Translations under genes and position numbers: made by a program
Notes under the pieces: generated by a model
What the model saw: the letters and a program-made list of their open reading frames with translations, nothing else
The model's database searches: none
Told to the model about the DNA's origin: nothing
Assembly (NCBI GenBank): GCA_025351545.1
Contig: JANXVQ010000256.1
Location: 1-8,201 of the forward strand
Direction: 5' to 3'
DNA: 8,201 nucleotides
Source: Spirosoma sp.
Lineage (GTDB): Bacteria > Bacteroidota > Bacteroidia > Cytophagales > Spirosomataceae
Shown: piece after piece, positions 1-7,284 of the stretch
Numbering within the stretch: the stretch's first letter is position 1
How the letters are laid out: each line of letters opens with the position of its first letter

Positions 1-439
1 CCTTCATTGAGCGGGTGTTTTTCGCTTCGATGAAGGAGTAAAACAAATGGGGTAGGGGGTCAATTTTGTTTAAGTAGCGAACCGCCATTGATTTCAACAA
101 TTGTCCAAATCCTTTACCCTGATAATCGTCCCGAACCGCCAGATAACGACCATAGTAGCCTGTTAATGATGCGTCTGGGAAACCAACTTCACGTTGGTCA
201 AGGCAATAAAATCCGACCAGGCTCTGATCACTATAGAGATGAAAGAAGTAGGGATTATGTAGCTGATAGATTTTAACCTCCTGCCCCGTTTGACGGTATC
301 GGATGCCTTCAGTTCCATACGTTGTGCGCTTGAGCAGACTAATAGCATTTGGGTCTGCCTGGGCGGAGACGAACAGGGAAAGAGAGCCCTGTTGATACAA
401 AAGAGCCGGTTCATTCCCAATGATAACCGCTGACTTCAT
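1..439 (-). CDS. GNAT-family N-acetyltransferase, partial (C-terminus beyond left edge)
   Basis: This minus-strand frame is open from an ATG at 437-439 to the window edge and gives 146 residues. It shows the GNAT acetyl-CoA-binding motif A, Q-G-K-G-F-G at residues 107-112, preceded by a beta-strand-like stretch (YLAVRDDY, 99-106). Near the cut end is FIEAKNTRSMK (136-146), which matches the E..N..S pattern on strand 5 and helix 4 of the fold. The enzyme would transfer acetyl from acetyl-CoA to an amine; the substrate cannot be read. The first 90 residues are less typical and may contribute to substrate recognition. A TATATTTG element lies 24 bases upstream of the ATG. The gene is transcribed away from its neighbour at 681-902. 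The fold call is firm, the substrate unknown. Confidence 0.82.
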   Translation of the reverse strand, partial: MKSAVIIGNEPALLYQQGSLSLFVSAQADPNAISLLKRTTYGTEGIRYRQTGQEVKIYQLHNPYFFHLYSDQSLVGFYCLDQREVGFPDASLTGYYGRYLAVRDDYQGKGFGQLLKSMAVRYLNKIDPLPHLFYSFIEAKNTRSMK

Positions 440-462
440 CAGTAATTAGTGACGATTCTATA

Positions 463-470
463 CAAATATA
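463..470 (-). promoter_or_regulatory. Candidate -7 promoter element for the left-edge acetyltransferase
   Basis: On the minus strand this reads TATATTTG, a full match to the Bacteroidota -7 consensus TAnnTTTG. It would place the transcription start some 15-20 bases before the ATG at 439. No TTTG -33 element is found at the usual spacing of about 19 bases, so the call rests on the -7 element alone. Confidence 0.4.
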
Positions 471-680
471 CTAATTAAGTAGAGTATTTGTTCCGTCAAC
501 GTAACGCCCTGTTAGCCTTCGCTTGTGCTGTTCAAGTTTCGTCCTCAAAATGGTACTGTTTGTCCTGAAATAGACCTCAGTGGGCATTGTTGCCGTTTAA
601 TAAATTTATTTGTTTATATACTTGCTATGAGTTTTGCCATGCTCCGCTTGTAAACATTGACGGATTTGTTGAAATGGCCC

Positions 681-902
681 ATGAAAAGTATGTTAACTAC
701 CGAATCGACCTACTCATTTTCAATACCAGGTTTAACCCAATTGTCCTATGATTTATCAACACATAACTTCGTACCAACTGATGACCAGAAAATAATCCTT
801 CAGCAGGCATTACGATGCCTTGATCTTGAGTTAACCTTCTTTGCTCTGGATCATCCCGAACTTACAGAGAAGCTTAACCATTCTCTAACGTCGGATCAGT
901 AA
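681..902 (+). CDS. Small hypothetical protein (73 aa)
   Basis: The frame opens at a TTG at 657, but ATG at 681 is the more likely start; another ATG follows at 690. The 73-residue product has no signal peptide or membrane segment. Residues 1-30 are polar and strand- or loop-like. Residues 31-68 look helical and amphipathic (DDQKIILQQALRCLDLELTFFALDHPELTEKL is cut here by a Phe-Phe-Ala core), ending in a polar tail. I recognise no family. Codon use looks like that of its neighbours and amino-acid composition is protein-like, which favours a real gene. It is transcribed toward the nuclease-like gene and both are closed by the hairpin at 1050-1086. There is no Shine-Dalgarno sequence, as is usual in this group. 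Confidence 0.5.
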   Translation: MKSMLTTESTYSFSIPGLTQLSYDLSTHNFVPTDDQKIILQQALRCLDLELTFFALDHPELTEKLNHSLTSDQ

Positions 903-944
903 AACGAATTACATCAATAATGTCGGTTTAATGATTCAATAATG

Positions 945-1002
945 ATGGAGTTAGCCTGAGTTGGTGTTTTAGTGTTTTGACAGAGTACTCCATTGCTAAC
1001 TC
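945..1002. repeat. Overlapping inverted repeats (alternative hairpins)
   Basis: ATGGAGT (945-951) can pair with ACTCCAT (987-993), while GAGTTAGC (948-955) can pair with GCTAACTC (995-1002). The left arms share four bases, so the two hairpins exclude each other. The element lies just downstream of the small gene ending at 902 and before the strong terminator. It may be chance or a weak 3' RNA structure; no function is claimed. Confidence 0.25.
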
Positions 1003-1049
1003 TACGACCGAGAACTGACGGCAAGGTGAACTGAAATAATCACCCGCGC

Positions 1050-1086
1050 AAAAAGCCGCGCCTGATGAGTCAGGGCGCGGCTTTTT
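1050..1086. terminator. Bidirectional rho-independent terminator
   Basis: A perfect 13-bp stem (AAAAAGCCGCGCC at 1050-1062 with GGCGCGGCTTTTT at 1074-1086) encloses an 11-base loop. The GC-rich core is flanked by A5 on one side and T5 on the other, so it can terminate transcription in both directions. It lies between the convergent genes ending at 902 (+) and 1129 (-). Confidence 0.9.
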
Positions 1087-1128
1087 GGTGCGGTTTACTG
1101 TGCCGAGAAAATCACCCGATTTTCTATT

Positions 1129-2304
1129 TCACACAGAGCGGGCAATCTTCTCCAGCACCCGGTGGCTATCGCCGAATTTACATAGGGCATCACAGTGTGT
1201 ACGAAGCTCCGACATAAGCATGTAGCGAATCGGTGTATTTGTCTGCCTGATTGATGGACGGGTGAGTTGAATTTCTACCTCTTTCCGACGACTATCAGGA
1301 ACTACTAAGTACAACGCAGTGGTATGGTCGGGTAATGAGCAGACTAAATCCGTCAATCGTAGTATGCCAGAATAAATGGACGTGCTTTTTTCAACCTCAA
1401 ACGCGCAGATGATGCGACCGGTACCTTTTTCTAACCAGACAATATCAATTAGGCTGATCGTTTGACTCGTTTCGGAGGATACAGGTAGGGGAGGGAGACT
1501 GGGTAAACTCAGGAATGAAAAAGAATGACCATTATAATGCCGGGACATGTCGTTCCGGGCAGCAACTACATCATACCCCAAGGCCCGGCCAATAGTCAAC
1601 AGGTGATATTGCATCTCACTATGCGTGTGTTCTTCCTGCTGCTCATCGACTGCACCCTTGTGACGTTTTTCAATCTGTTTCTGAAGTTTATCCCGATCAA
1701 CGGCCGGTTGTTCGGCAAGACCCGGCACTAATAAGTTACCTGCACCTACCTCAAACAGAAGGCCCGCCAATGCCCCAAGATCATTGGATAGCAGAGACCG
1801 ATATTCGTTATTGATCAGCAACATTTTCTCCCGAATCGCCAAGTACTCCGACCAGGAGCCAAGCTTACGGCGTTCGTTGAACAGTCGATTATACCCGTTG
1901 ATGATGGCCGTATTAAAAGGAGGTACCCAGGTTGGATGCAGAAAGTAAACAATGCTGGCCACGGCCGGCCCCAGCCCCTTAATTCTGTGCGCGTCGAGTT
2001 TATTGATCTCACTAACGATGGCTTCGGGTTTGGTCGCCTTCAGGCAACATTCCAGAAACTGACCGAAATACCGCTTGTGGTCCTGATTCTCATAAATGTC
2101 CGGGATACGCAGCTTGGGGTTCCAGTAGAACGGGTGAGACGCGCCCTCGAAAACTTGCTTTTGTTCGGTAATGCAGGACAGAACAAATTCGAGCGAACTG
2201 CCCTTAAAATCATTGGGAAAGGAACCGTCTTTTATATCGGTGACGACCTGAAGTACACCCCGTCGGATGGAGCGGAAGGCTTTTAGCCGGTCTTCGTTTT
2301 GCAA
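1129..2304 (-). CDS. Restriction-endonuclease-like protein, HhH-like region plus PD-(D/E)xK-like domain; 5' end probably lost to a nonsense codon
   Basis: The open frame gives 391 residues from a TTG at 2302-2304; the first internal Met is residue 161, so no good start exists within it. Residues 104-138 (KGLGPAVAS followed by FLHPTWVPPFNTA) resemble a helix-hairpin-helix DNA-contacting region. The C-terminal half looks like a PD-(D/E)xK nuclease fold: an acidic helix around E230 (HSEMQYHLLTIGRALGYDV), D287 in LIDIVW, and E303-V-E305 in AFEVEKSTSIYSG. The E-x-E arrangement in place of E-x-K recalls BamHI. I infer a cytoplasmic DNA nuclease of the restriction type; cleavage specificity cannot be read. 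No methyltransferase gene is visible on either side. The frame extends upstream in phase to ATG 2379 except for one TGA (see next entry). The product may therefore be inactive, or start weakly at TTG. The nuclease assignment is moderate; the family name is not certain. Confidence 0.7.
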   Translation of the reverse strand: MQNEDRLKAFRSIRRGVLQVVTDIKDGSFPNDFKGSSLEFVLSCITEQKQVFEGASHPFYWNPKLRIPDIYENQDHKRYFGQFLECCLKATKPEAIVSEINKLDAHRIKGLGPAVASIVYFLHPTWVPPFNTAIINGYNRLFNERRKLGSWSEYLAIREKMLLINNEYRSLLSNDLGALAGLLFEVGAGNLLVPGLAEQPAVDRDKLQKQIEKRHKGAVDEQQEEHTHSEMQYHLLTIGRALGYDVVAARNDMSRHYNGHSFSFLSLPSLPPLPVSSETSQTISLIDIVWLEKGTGRIICAFEVEKSTSIYSGILRLTDLVCSLPDHTTALYLVVPDSRRKEVEIQLTRPSIRQTNTPIRYMLMSELRTHCDALCKFGDSHRVLEKIARSV

Positions 2305-2379
2305 AAATCAGCTTTGATAAATCAGGTTTGGGTTTTGTTTGTAATCGTCGATCAGGCGGGCGAAGGAATCAGTGAGCAT
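2305..2379 (-). other. In-frame 5' extension of the nuclease-like gene, separated by one TGA codon
   Basis: From ATG at 2377-2379 the minus strand reads MLTDSFARLIDDYKQNPN, then LIYQS, then TGA (2308-2310), Phe, and directly into the nuclease frame at 2304. The phase is unchanged: 25 codons separate ATG 2379 from TTG 2304. The segment is protein-like, and TGA is one base from TGG (Trp), which would read YQS-W-FLQNEDRLKAF. The simplest reading is that the intact gene was 1129-2379 (416 residues) and carries a point nonsense mutation at codon 24. A sequencing error would look the same. If ribosomes re-initiate at TTG 2304, a slightly shortened protein could still be made. Confidence 0.6.
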
Positions 2380-2383
2380 GGCA

Positions 2384-2413
2384 CAAAGTAAAGCGATAAA
2401 ACAGGTGACCAAA
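2384..2413 (-). promoter_or_regulatory. Bacteroidota-type promoter of the nuclease-like gene
   Basis: On the minus strand TTTG (plus 2410-2413) is followed after exactly 19 bases by TACTTTG (plus 2384-2390). The -33 element is perfect and the -7 element lacks one base of TAnnTTTG. The predicted transcription start falls at or next to ATG 2379, so the mRNA would be leaderless or nearly so. This supports ATG 2379 as the original start codon. Confidence 0.45.
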
Positions 2414-2524
2414 TTGATCTATCCAGGGCAGATAAACAAGCAACCGTTACTGATTCAAGTGTCGACACCCAAAAACGACCCGTAAATTCTATAACTCTAC
2501 ATGGGTAATCTTGTAAAAACTCCG

Positions 2525-2557
2525 TTGGGTGACCACCGTTATAGAAGGGTACAATTC
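2525..2557 (+). promoter_or_regulatory. Weak candidate promoter for the DUF305 gene pair
   Basis: TTGG (2525-2528) and TACAATTC (2550-2557) are separated by 21 bases and lie just upstream of ATG 2572. They only partly match TTTG / TAnnTTTG. I offer this as the best candidate in the 192-base divergent region, not as a firm call. Confidence 0.25.
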
Positions 2558-2571
2558 TATTACTCAACGAA

Positions 2572-3201
2572 ATGAAATATAACGTATTAATGAAAGTGGG
2601 CTTCGCACTTCAGATAGTGGGAGTTATGACCGCCTGTACTAAAAACAATGACGGTATTACTCCGCAGGCACACGACGCCAATGTGTACCAGCAAATCATG
2701 CACGCTAACATGACCAAAATGAACGCCATGAAAATGACGGGAGATGCTGATCATGACTTTGCGATGATGATGCAGATGCACCACCAGGGAGCCATTGATA
2801 TGGCCAATCAGGAACTTAAGGGCGGCAGCGATCAGACCATGAAAACAATGGCGCAAAACATTATTACCTCCCAGACTGCTGAAAAAGCTCAATTTGCCCA
2901 GTTCCTGAGTGTCCACAAGCCAACGGCATCAGCGGTCGGACAATCCTTCGACATGATGGCTATGCAGGATATGGATAAAATGATGAAGGCGCAGGATACC
3001 CGTATCCTGACGGGCCGATCCGATGTAGACTTCACTGCGCTGATGATCGACCACCATCAAAGTGCCCTCGATATGGCACAGGACGAACTGAAATACGGTA
3101 CGGTCGATACCATGAGGCAGATGGCTCAAAAGATCATCGACGAGCAAAAGACCGAGATCAGTCAGTTTCAGGATTGGCTCATAACCAACAAGCCGTACTA
3201 A
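2572..3201 (+). CDS. DUF305 family protein, probable lipoprotein, two tandem domains (209 aa)
   Basis: The N-terminus is a lipoprotein signal: KVGFALQIVGVMTAC puts the lipobox Cys at residue 22, so the mature protein should be lipid-anchored in the envelope. Two DUF305 units follow. The first spans about residues 58-113, starting DADHDFAMMM with HHQGAIDMA at 70-78. The second spans about 149-207, with DFTALMIDHHQSALDMA at 153-169. Each unit has the family's paired His and helical repeats rich in Met, Gln and Asp. Residues 44-68 and 127-138 are strikingly Met-rich, as in periplasmic Cu+-binding proteins. The molecular role of DUF305 is not settled; metal binding is inferred from composition and the nearby copA. 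It lies 50 bases upstream of a second DUF305 gene with no terminator between them, so the two are probably co-transcribed. ATG 2572 is chosen because it gives a complete signal sequence. Confidence 0.88.
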   Translation: MKYNVLMKVGFALQIVGVMTACTKNNDGITPQAHDANVYQQIMHANMTKMNAMKMTGDADHDFAMMMQMHHQGAIDMANQELKGGSDQTMKTMAQNIITSQTAEKAQFAQFLSVHKPTASAVGQSFDMMAMQDMDKMMKAQDTRILTGRSDVDFTALMIDHHQSALDMAQDELKYGTVDTMRQMAQKIIDEQKTEISQFQDWLITNKPY

Positions 3202-3251
3202 GCGGCTAAACCAGAGCGAAATAATCGTGTATTTCTAATCAGCAAAACCGA

Positions 3252-3830
3252 ATGAAAGCAACCCTTTTTGTAGCAGCCGGGCTAAGTGCATCCTTACTGC
3301 TTGCTCAGCCTACACTGGCCCAAAATGCCAGTAACACCATGATGAAATCCATGCAGTCAGGTATGAACCAGATGATGAGCATGAAAATGACCGGCGACCC
3401 GGACCACGACTTTGCAATGATGATGAAAGTACACCACCAAGGTGCCGTCGAAATGGCCGATCTGGAAATCAAGCAGGGTAGTGATGCTAGGACGAAGGCT
3501 CTTGCTACTACCATTAAGGCGGGTAATCAACGGGAGATAAAAGAATTTGACCAATTCATCAATAATCATAAACCAATGGCGACCTCATCTAAAATGGGGC
3601 AGGGGTCTATGAATATGATGGATAAAGGTAAGCCTTCGATGACCGGTAAGACCGATCACGATTTTGCCAGCATGATGATCCAGCATCATCAACAGGCCAT
3701 CGACATGTCTGAAGCATTCCTGAAGAAAGGGAAGACAACAACCATGAAAACGATAGCCAATAGCATCATCAAGCAGCAAACTAAAGAAATAGCCGAATTG
3801 AAAAACCTCGAAGTCAGTTTGAAAGGGTAA
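3252..3830 (+). CDS. DUF305 family protein, exported, two tandem domains (192 aa)
   Basis: A Sec signal peptide (Lys2, hydrophobic stretch 5-18, likely cut after TLA at residue 23) sends this protein to the periplasm. It has no lipobox Cys, unlike its upstream paralogue. Unit one runs about residues 49-106 (DPDHDFAMMMKVHHQGAVEMA at 49-69, in part). Unit two runs about 134-187 (DHDFASMMIQHHQQAIDMS). His pairs lie at 61-62 and 145-146. Met-rich linkers are at 30-46 and 114-130. The core MKMTGD.DHDFAMMM block is shared with the upstream protein but differs at many synonymous codon positions, so the duplication is not recent. The pair of one anchored and one soluble form may share a substrate, possibly Cu+; this is inference. 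The gene ends just before the hairpin at 3853-3896. Confidence 0.88.
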   Translation: MKATLFVAAGLSASLLLAQPTLAQNASNTMMKSMQSGMNQMMSMKMTGDPDHDFAMMMKVHHQGAVEMADLEIKQGSDARTKALATTIKAGNQREIKEFDQFINNHKPMATSSKMGQGSMNMMDKGKPSMTGKTDHDFASMMIQHHQQAIDMSEAFLKKGKTTTMKTIANSIIKQQTKEIAELKNLEVSLKG

Positions 3831-3852
3831 TCGTTGTAATGCCGGGTATGAA

Positions 3853-3896
3853 AAGCAAGACTCATTCAACAGCAAAAGCTTGAGTGGGTCTTGTTT
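3853..3896 (+). terminator. Hairpin terminator after the DUF305 pair
   Basis: CAAGACTCATTCAA (3856-3869) pairs along all 14 bases, with two G-T pairs, with TTGAGTGGGTCTTG (3880-3893) around a 10-base loop. Three more outer pairs extend the stem to 17 bp. A T-rich run (TTTACTTTC) follows. It is 25 bases past the stop codon of the second DUF305 gene. Confidence 0.75.
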
Positions 3897-4232
3897 ACTT
3901 TCAACCGGTTAAAGATTGCAGCCCAATTCACTACGGCAGTGCGATAGGTGTTATATTCTATTGAGGGTGCTTTGCCCTCATTCAAATCCGCAAAGACGCG
4001 GAACGGAACCCGTCATCTACATAGTTATTATAGACCCGGTCGAACCCATGGCTTTTGAGTTTCCAGTCTCGCTAATACAATTAATCGGGCTGATTGTACA
4101 GAATCGGTCTAAGCAGAAATACCCAAAAATATTACAGTCGTCCAAGGAAATCTTGATAAAATTTCCAGGGCGAAAATCAGTGATATTTGACCTGGCTAAA
4201 CCAGCCCCCCAAAGCCTATCCCTAACCAGACT
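3897..4232. other. Stretch without a convincing gene
   Basis: Between the DUF305 terminator and the acetyltransferase ATG I see no supported gene. A plus-strand frame (TTG 3916 to TGA 4234-4236) is open and its stop overlaps the next gene's ATG as ATGA. However, its translation has no recognisable family, no good start codon, and reads like translated non-coding DNA. A small hairpin (TGAGGG 3962-3967 with CCCTCA 3975-3980) and a GATATTTG at 4182-4189, seven of eight bases of TAnnTTTG, are present. The latter could be the promoter of the acetyltransferase gene. Confidence 0.5.
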
Positions 4233-4808
4233 ATGACAATTGATTGTGGCCCGTGCTGTATACGATCTTGGCGATTTGGCGATGAGAAGAATTTGCATCT
4301 GCACGCCAACAACAAAGCAATTTGGGCCAATCTTCGCGACCGATTTCCTCACCCGTACACAGCCGATGATGCCGAGCGGTGGGTTCAGTTTGTCGTAGAT
4401 CCGGCGATTGAAACCAATTTTGCTATTGACGTGGCTGGGGAGGCTGTTGGGAATATTGGTTTACGAATTGGTAGCGATATCGAACGGCACACCGCCGAGG
4501 TATGGTACTGGCTGGGCGAAACCTATTGGGGGCGAGGCATCATTACTGCCGCTCTACAGGCGATTACCAATTATGCGATCCGGGAATTAAATCTGATTCG
4601 GTTGTATGCAATGCCTTTCGCCCGGAACAAAGCCTCGATCAAAGTGCTTGAGAAAGTAGGTTATCAAAAGGAAGGTGTGTTACGCTGGAGTGCCGTAAAA
4701 GACGGAATTGTTCTGGATAAATTAGTCTACGCTTACTTGTCGAGTGATTGGCTGAAAGAAAAGGTGGTCCCTTACCACGAGTTGGCTTGCAATGACGTGT
4801 GGTTTTAA
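4233..4808 (+). CDS. GNAT-family N-acetyltransferase, RimJ/RimL-like (191 aa)
   Basis: The protein follows the RimJ/RimL layout: an early IRSWRFGDEKNL (10-21), TADDAERWVQFV (43-54), and a central strand around 62-80 (FAIDVAGEAVGNIGL). The acetyl-CoA motif is Y-W-G-R-G at 98-102, followed by the helix IITAALQAITNYA. The family-typical FARNKASIKVLEKVGYQKEG is at 129-148. The length is normal for the family. It would acetylate an amine from acetyl-CoA, either a protein N-terminus or a small molecule such as an antibiotic or polyamine; the sequence does not decide this. The residues after about 175 form a variable tail. ATG 4233 is the first Met and fits the fold. It converges on copA and shares the terminator region at 4807-4858. 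No link to copper handling is evident. Confidence 0.88.
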   Translation: MTIDCGPCCIRSWRFGDEKNLHLHANNKAIWANLRDRFPHPYTADDAERWVQFVVDPAIETNFAIDVAGEAVGNIGLRIGSDIERHTAEVWYWLGETYWGRGIITAALQAITNYAIRELNLIRLYAMPFARNKASIKVLEKVGYQKEGVLRWSAVKDGIVLDKLVYAYLSSDWLKEKVVPYHELACNDVWF

Positions 4809-4858
4809 AAAAAGAGTATCAATGGCTTGCTCCCCGTTGATTGGTGCAAGCCATTGAT
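4807..4858 (-). terminator. Rho-independent terminator of copA
   Basis: ATCAATGGCTTGC (4818-4830) and GCAAGCCATTGAT (4846-4858) form a perfect 13-bp stem with a 15-base loop. Read on the minus strand, the stem is followed by ACTC and then seven T (plus 4807-4813), a good terminator for copA, whose stop is 10 bases upstream. On the plus strand no T-run follows, so it would act poorly for the acetyltransferase gene, whose stop codon overlaps the A-run. Confidence 0.85.
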
Positions 4859-4868
4859 GACTGGATAA

Positions 4869-7163
4869 TCACAACTTAACTGCCCGTAGTCGTAAACTAT
4901 TGGTCACTACTGAAACGGAGCTGAGTGCCATTGCCGCCCCGGCAATCATTGGATTCAGCAGGAAGCCATTGATCGGATACAGCAGCCCGGCCGCAATGGG
5001 AATGCCGATGAGGTTATAGATAAAGGCCCAAAACAGGTTCTGCCGAATGGTCTGCACCGTCTTTTTTGACAGTTGCAACGCCTTTGGAATGCTGTTCAGA
5101 TCCGAAGTGATGAGCGTCATTTTGGCCACATCCATCGCAATATCCGACCCTCGTCCTATTGCAATGCTCACGTCGGCCTGCGCCAGTGCCAGTGAGTCGT
5201 TGATGCCATCGCCTACCATCGCCACAACCTTCCCCTGCGCCTGCAATTGCTTTACGAAATCGGCTTTATCGGTCGGCAATGTTCCCGCTTGGTATTCAGT
5301 AATACCTACCGCCGAGGCTACCGCCTTGGCCGTTTGCTCATTGTCGCCCGTCAGCATATAAACCGCAATACCCTGCTTTCTGAGGGTGTGAATGGCTTCG
5401 CGCGAGGTTTCTTTCACCGGGTCGGCTATGGCTAACACGGCTAGTACGCGCGACTCATCCGCAAAATACACCACCGTTTGGGCGTTCTGCTGCCAGTCGA
5501 CCGCCAGCGTCTGTAGGGACGGCTCAACAGCAATGCCCCGTTCGGCCAGCAATCGGTCGTTTCCAGCCAGGTATAACGTGACACCTATGCTACCCGAAAC
5601 GCCCCGCCCCGTCAGGCTCTCAAAACGGTCTAATTGGCTTCCGGTCACGCCAGTTGTTTTCAAATAATTAATGACTGCATCGGCCAGGGGGTGTTCCGAT
5701 TGAGATTCGAGCGCATACAACACGGGGACCAGCATTGGTATTTCTGACTCAGCAACCCGCCAGTTCAGGTTGGTGACGATTGGTTTCCCTGCTGTAATAG
5801 TACCCGTTTTATCGAGAACCAGGGCGTTGACTTTATGTCCCAGTTCCAGACTTTCGGCATCTTTAATCAGGATATTATTATCGGCTCCTTTGCCCACGCC
5901 AACCATAATTGCCGTAGGGGTGGCCAGTCCAAGGGCGCAGGGGCAAGCAATGACCAGCACCGTTACCGAGGTTAGCAGAGCGTGGGTAAACGCACTATCC
6001 CCACCAAAAACTATCCAGACTCCGAACGTTAATAGAGCGATGCCGAGCACCACCGGGACGAATATACCCGCAATTTTATCCACCAATTTCTGTACAGGTG
6101 CTTTGCTGCCCTGTGCCTCCCGTACTAAGTGAATAATCTGGGCCAGGATTGTATTGCCGCCCACTTTCTGCGCTGTAAACCGAAAAGCCCCTTTCTGATT
6201 GATGGTACCGGCGAATACGGTAGCACCTGCCTGTTTCGTAACCGGAATAGCTTCGCCCGAGATCATACTTTCATCCACGAAGGATTCCCCTGACTCTATT
6301 TCGCCATCCACCGGTATTTTCTCCCCAGGCCGTACCAGGATGATTTGACCAACTTGTACGCTGGCGATGGGTAACTCACGCTCCTGCCCGTTCTCGATGA
6401 TACGCACCGTTTTGGGCTGGAGGCCAACCAACTTCTTAAGAGCAGATGAGGTATTTGATTTAGCCCGTTCTTCCAGCAGCTTGCCCAGCGAGATAAAGGC
6501 AATCACGACCGCAGCCGATTCAAAATAAACGTGTGAATGCATACTCATACCCTGTCGGTGCCAGAATTCCGGATTGAGCGTATTGAATGCACTGAAGAGA
6601 AAGGCGATTCCCGTGGAGAGGGCTACCAGCGTATCCATATTGGTTTTGCCGTGGCGGGCCTGCTTCCAGGCGTTGACAAAGTAAGACCGGCCCAGCCAGA
6701 AGACCACCGGGGCCGACAGGGCCATCATAATCCAATTAACGTAGGGAAGCGGTCCGGCGTCCCGGTCCATAAAGAACATACCCAATACCACCACCGGAAC
6801 GGAAAGGATACCGGCCCAAAGTGTCCGTTTTTTCAGTGATTCATAGTGTCGCTGTTGGGCTTCCTGTTGTACGGCTTGCGGGTCCTCTAAATCGACCACT
6901 AGGTCGTAGCCAACCGATTGCAGGGCCTGCTGCATCCCGGCCGGGGTAATGGCTTTGGGGTCGTACTCAACAGTAGCCGACTGGTTGGCGTAGTTTACGG
7001 TGGCTTTAGCAACGCCGGGTGTATTATTCAACATCGACTCGATGCTGATGGCACAAGCCGCGCAGGTCATCTCCAGCACCGGAAAGGATTGGCGGGTTAG
7101 TTTCGCGCCGGGTTTAATGCCAACCAAAGAGTCTGCCGCCTGAGTTGTAGTATCGGATGTCAT
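4869..7163 (-). CDS. copA: Cu+-exporting P1B-1-type ATPase CopA (764 aa)
   Basis: An inner-membrane pump that drives Cu+ out of the cytoplasm with ATP. From ATG 7163, one N-terminal HMA domain carries the metal site C34-A-A-C37 (MTCAAC). About eight membrane helices follow, near 114-133, 141-160, 176-194, 212-229, 366-385, 395-415, 709-729 and 738-756. The actuator loop has SGEAIP at 302-307. The transport site CPC is at 407-409. The phosphorylated Asp is D451 in DKTGT, the nucleotide-binding HP is in SEHPLA near 491, TGDN is at 605-608 and GDGIND at 651-656. YN at 716-717 and M745 with SS at 748-749 are the helix 7 and 8 marks of the Cu+ subgroup. All key residues are intact. An upstream in-frame GTG at 7184 is possible, but ATG is preferred. 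The HMA-AraC regulator is 121 bases upstream on the same strand, suggesting joint expression and copper control. Confidence 0.96.
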   Translation of the reverse strand: MTSDTTTQAADSLVGIKPGAKLTRQSFPVLEMTCAACAISIESMLNNTPGVAKATVNYANQSATVEYDPKAITPAGMQQALQSVGYDLVVDLEDPQAVQQEAQQRHYESLKKRTLWAGILSVPVVVLGMFFMDRDAGPLPYVNWIMMALSAPVVFWLGRSYFVNAWKQARHGKTNMDTLVALSTGIAFLFSAFNTLNPEFWHRQGMSMHSHVYFESAAVVIAFISLGKLLEERAKSNTSSALKKLVGLQPKTVRIIENGQERELPIASVQVGQIILVRPGEKIPVDGEIESGESFVDESMISGEAIPVTKQAGATVFAGTINQKGAFRFTAQKVGGNTILAQIIHLVREAQGSKAPVQKLVDKIAGIFVPVVLGIALLTFGVWIVFGGDSAFTHALLTSVTVLVIACPCALGLATPTAIMVGVGKGADNNILIKDAESLELGHKVNALVLDKTGTITAGKPIVTNLNWRVAESEIPMLVPVLYALESQSEHPLADAVINYLKTTGVTGSQLDRFESLTGRGVSGSIGVTLYLAGNDRLLAERGIAVEPSLQTLAVDWQQNAQTVVYFADESRVLAVLAIADPVKETSREAIHTLRKQGIAVYMLTGDNEQTAKAVASAVGITEYQAGTLPTDKADFVKQLQAQGKVVAMVGDGINDSLALAQADVSIAIGRGSDIAMDVAKMTLITSDLNSIPKALQLSKKTVQTIRQNLFWAFIYNLIGIPIAAGLLYPINGFLLNPMIAGAAMALSSVSVVTNSLRLRAVKL

Positions 7164-7284
7164 GATCAGTTCTATTGATACCACAAAGGTCGGCTTACGG
7201 CCCCGCCATGTACTTACAGAATTCCCCTGCCTTCTTGTGAGATTATAGCCAATTTGGGTCTGGTCATTGTCGATGCGATCCCGA

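Noticed and set aside
163..420. Minus-strand open frame starting at TTG 420
   Set aside because: It overlaps the true GNAT frame (1-439) in another phase and has no motif; the GNAT frame carries QGKGFG.
1936..2286. Plus-strand open frame of 116 codons opposite the nuclease-like gene
   Set aside because: It is antisense to a frame with clear domain features and has no recognisable product.
2274..2310. Possible selenocysteine recoding of the TGA at 2308-2310
   Set aside because: Downstream only a 4-bp GGCT/AGCC stem is seen, far short of a bacterial SECIS element, and Trp, not Cys, best fits the site.
2352..2567. Minus-strand open frame of 71 codons in the divergent region
   Set aside because: It overlaps the start of the nuclease-like gene and promoter elements, and its translation has no family features.
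3916..4236. Plus-strand open frame of 106 codons overlapping the acetyltransferase start by ATGA
   Set aside because: TTG start, no family resemblance, and uneven composition; kept only as an unassigned stretch.
4782..4858. Recurring GGCTTGC near the copA terminator that resembles part of the regulator-upstream repeats
   Set aside because: Two copies are the arms of the terminator stem and the third lies in coding sequence; no promoter is near, so chance is the better explanation.
5770..6132. Plus-strand open frame of 120 codons inside copA
   Set aside because: It is antisense to the conserved CPC-to-DKTGT region of CopA.
7164..7284. A separate copA promoter or a small copZ-like gene in the 121-base gap
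   Set aside because: No short frame with a CxxC is present, and the TATAAT-like stretch lacks a partner element; no call made.
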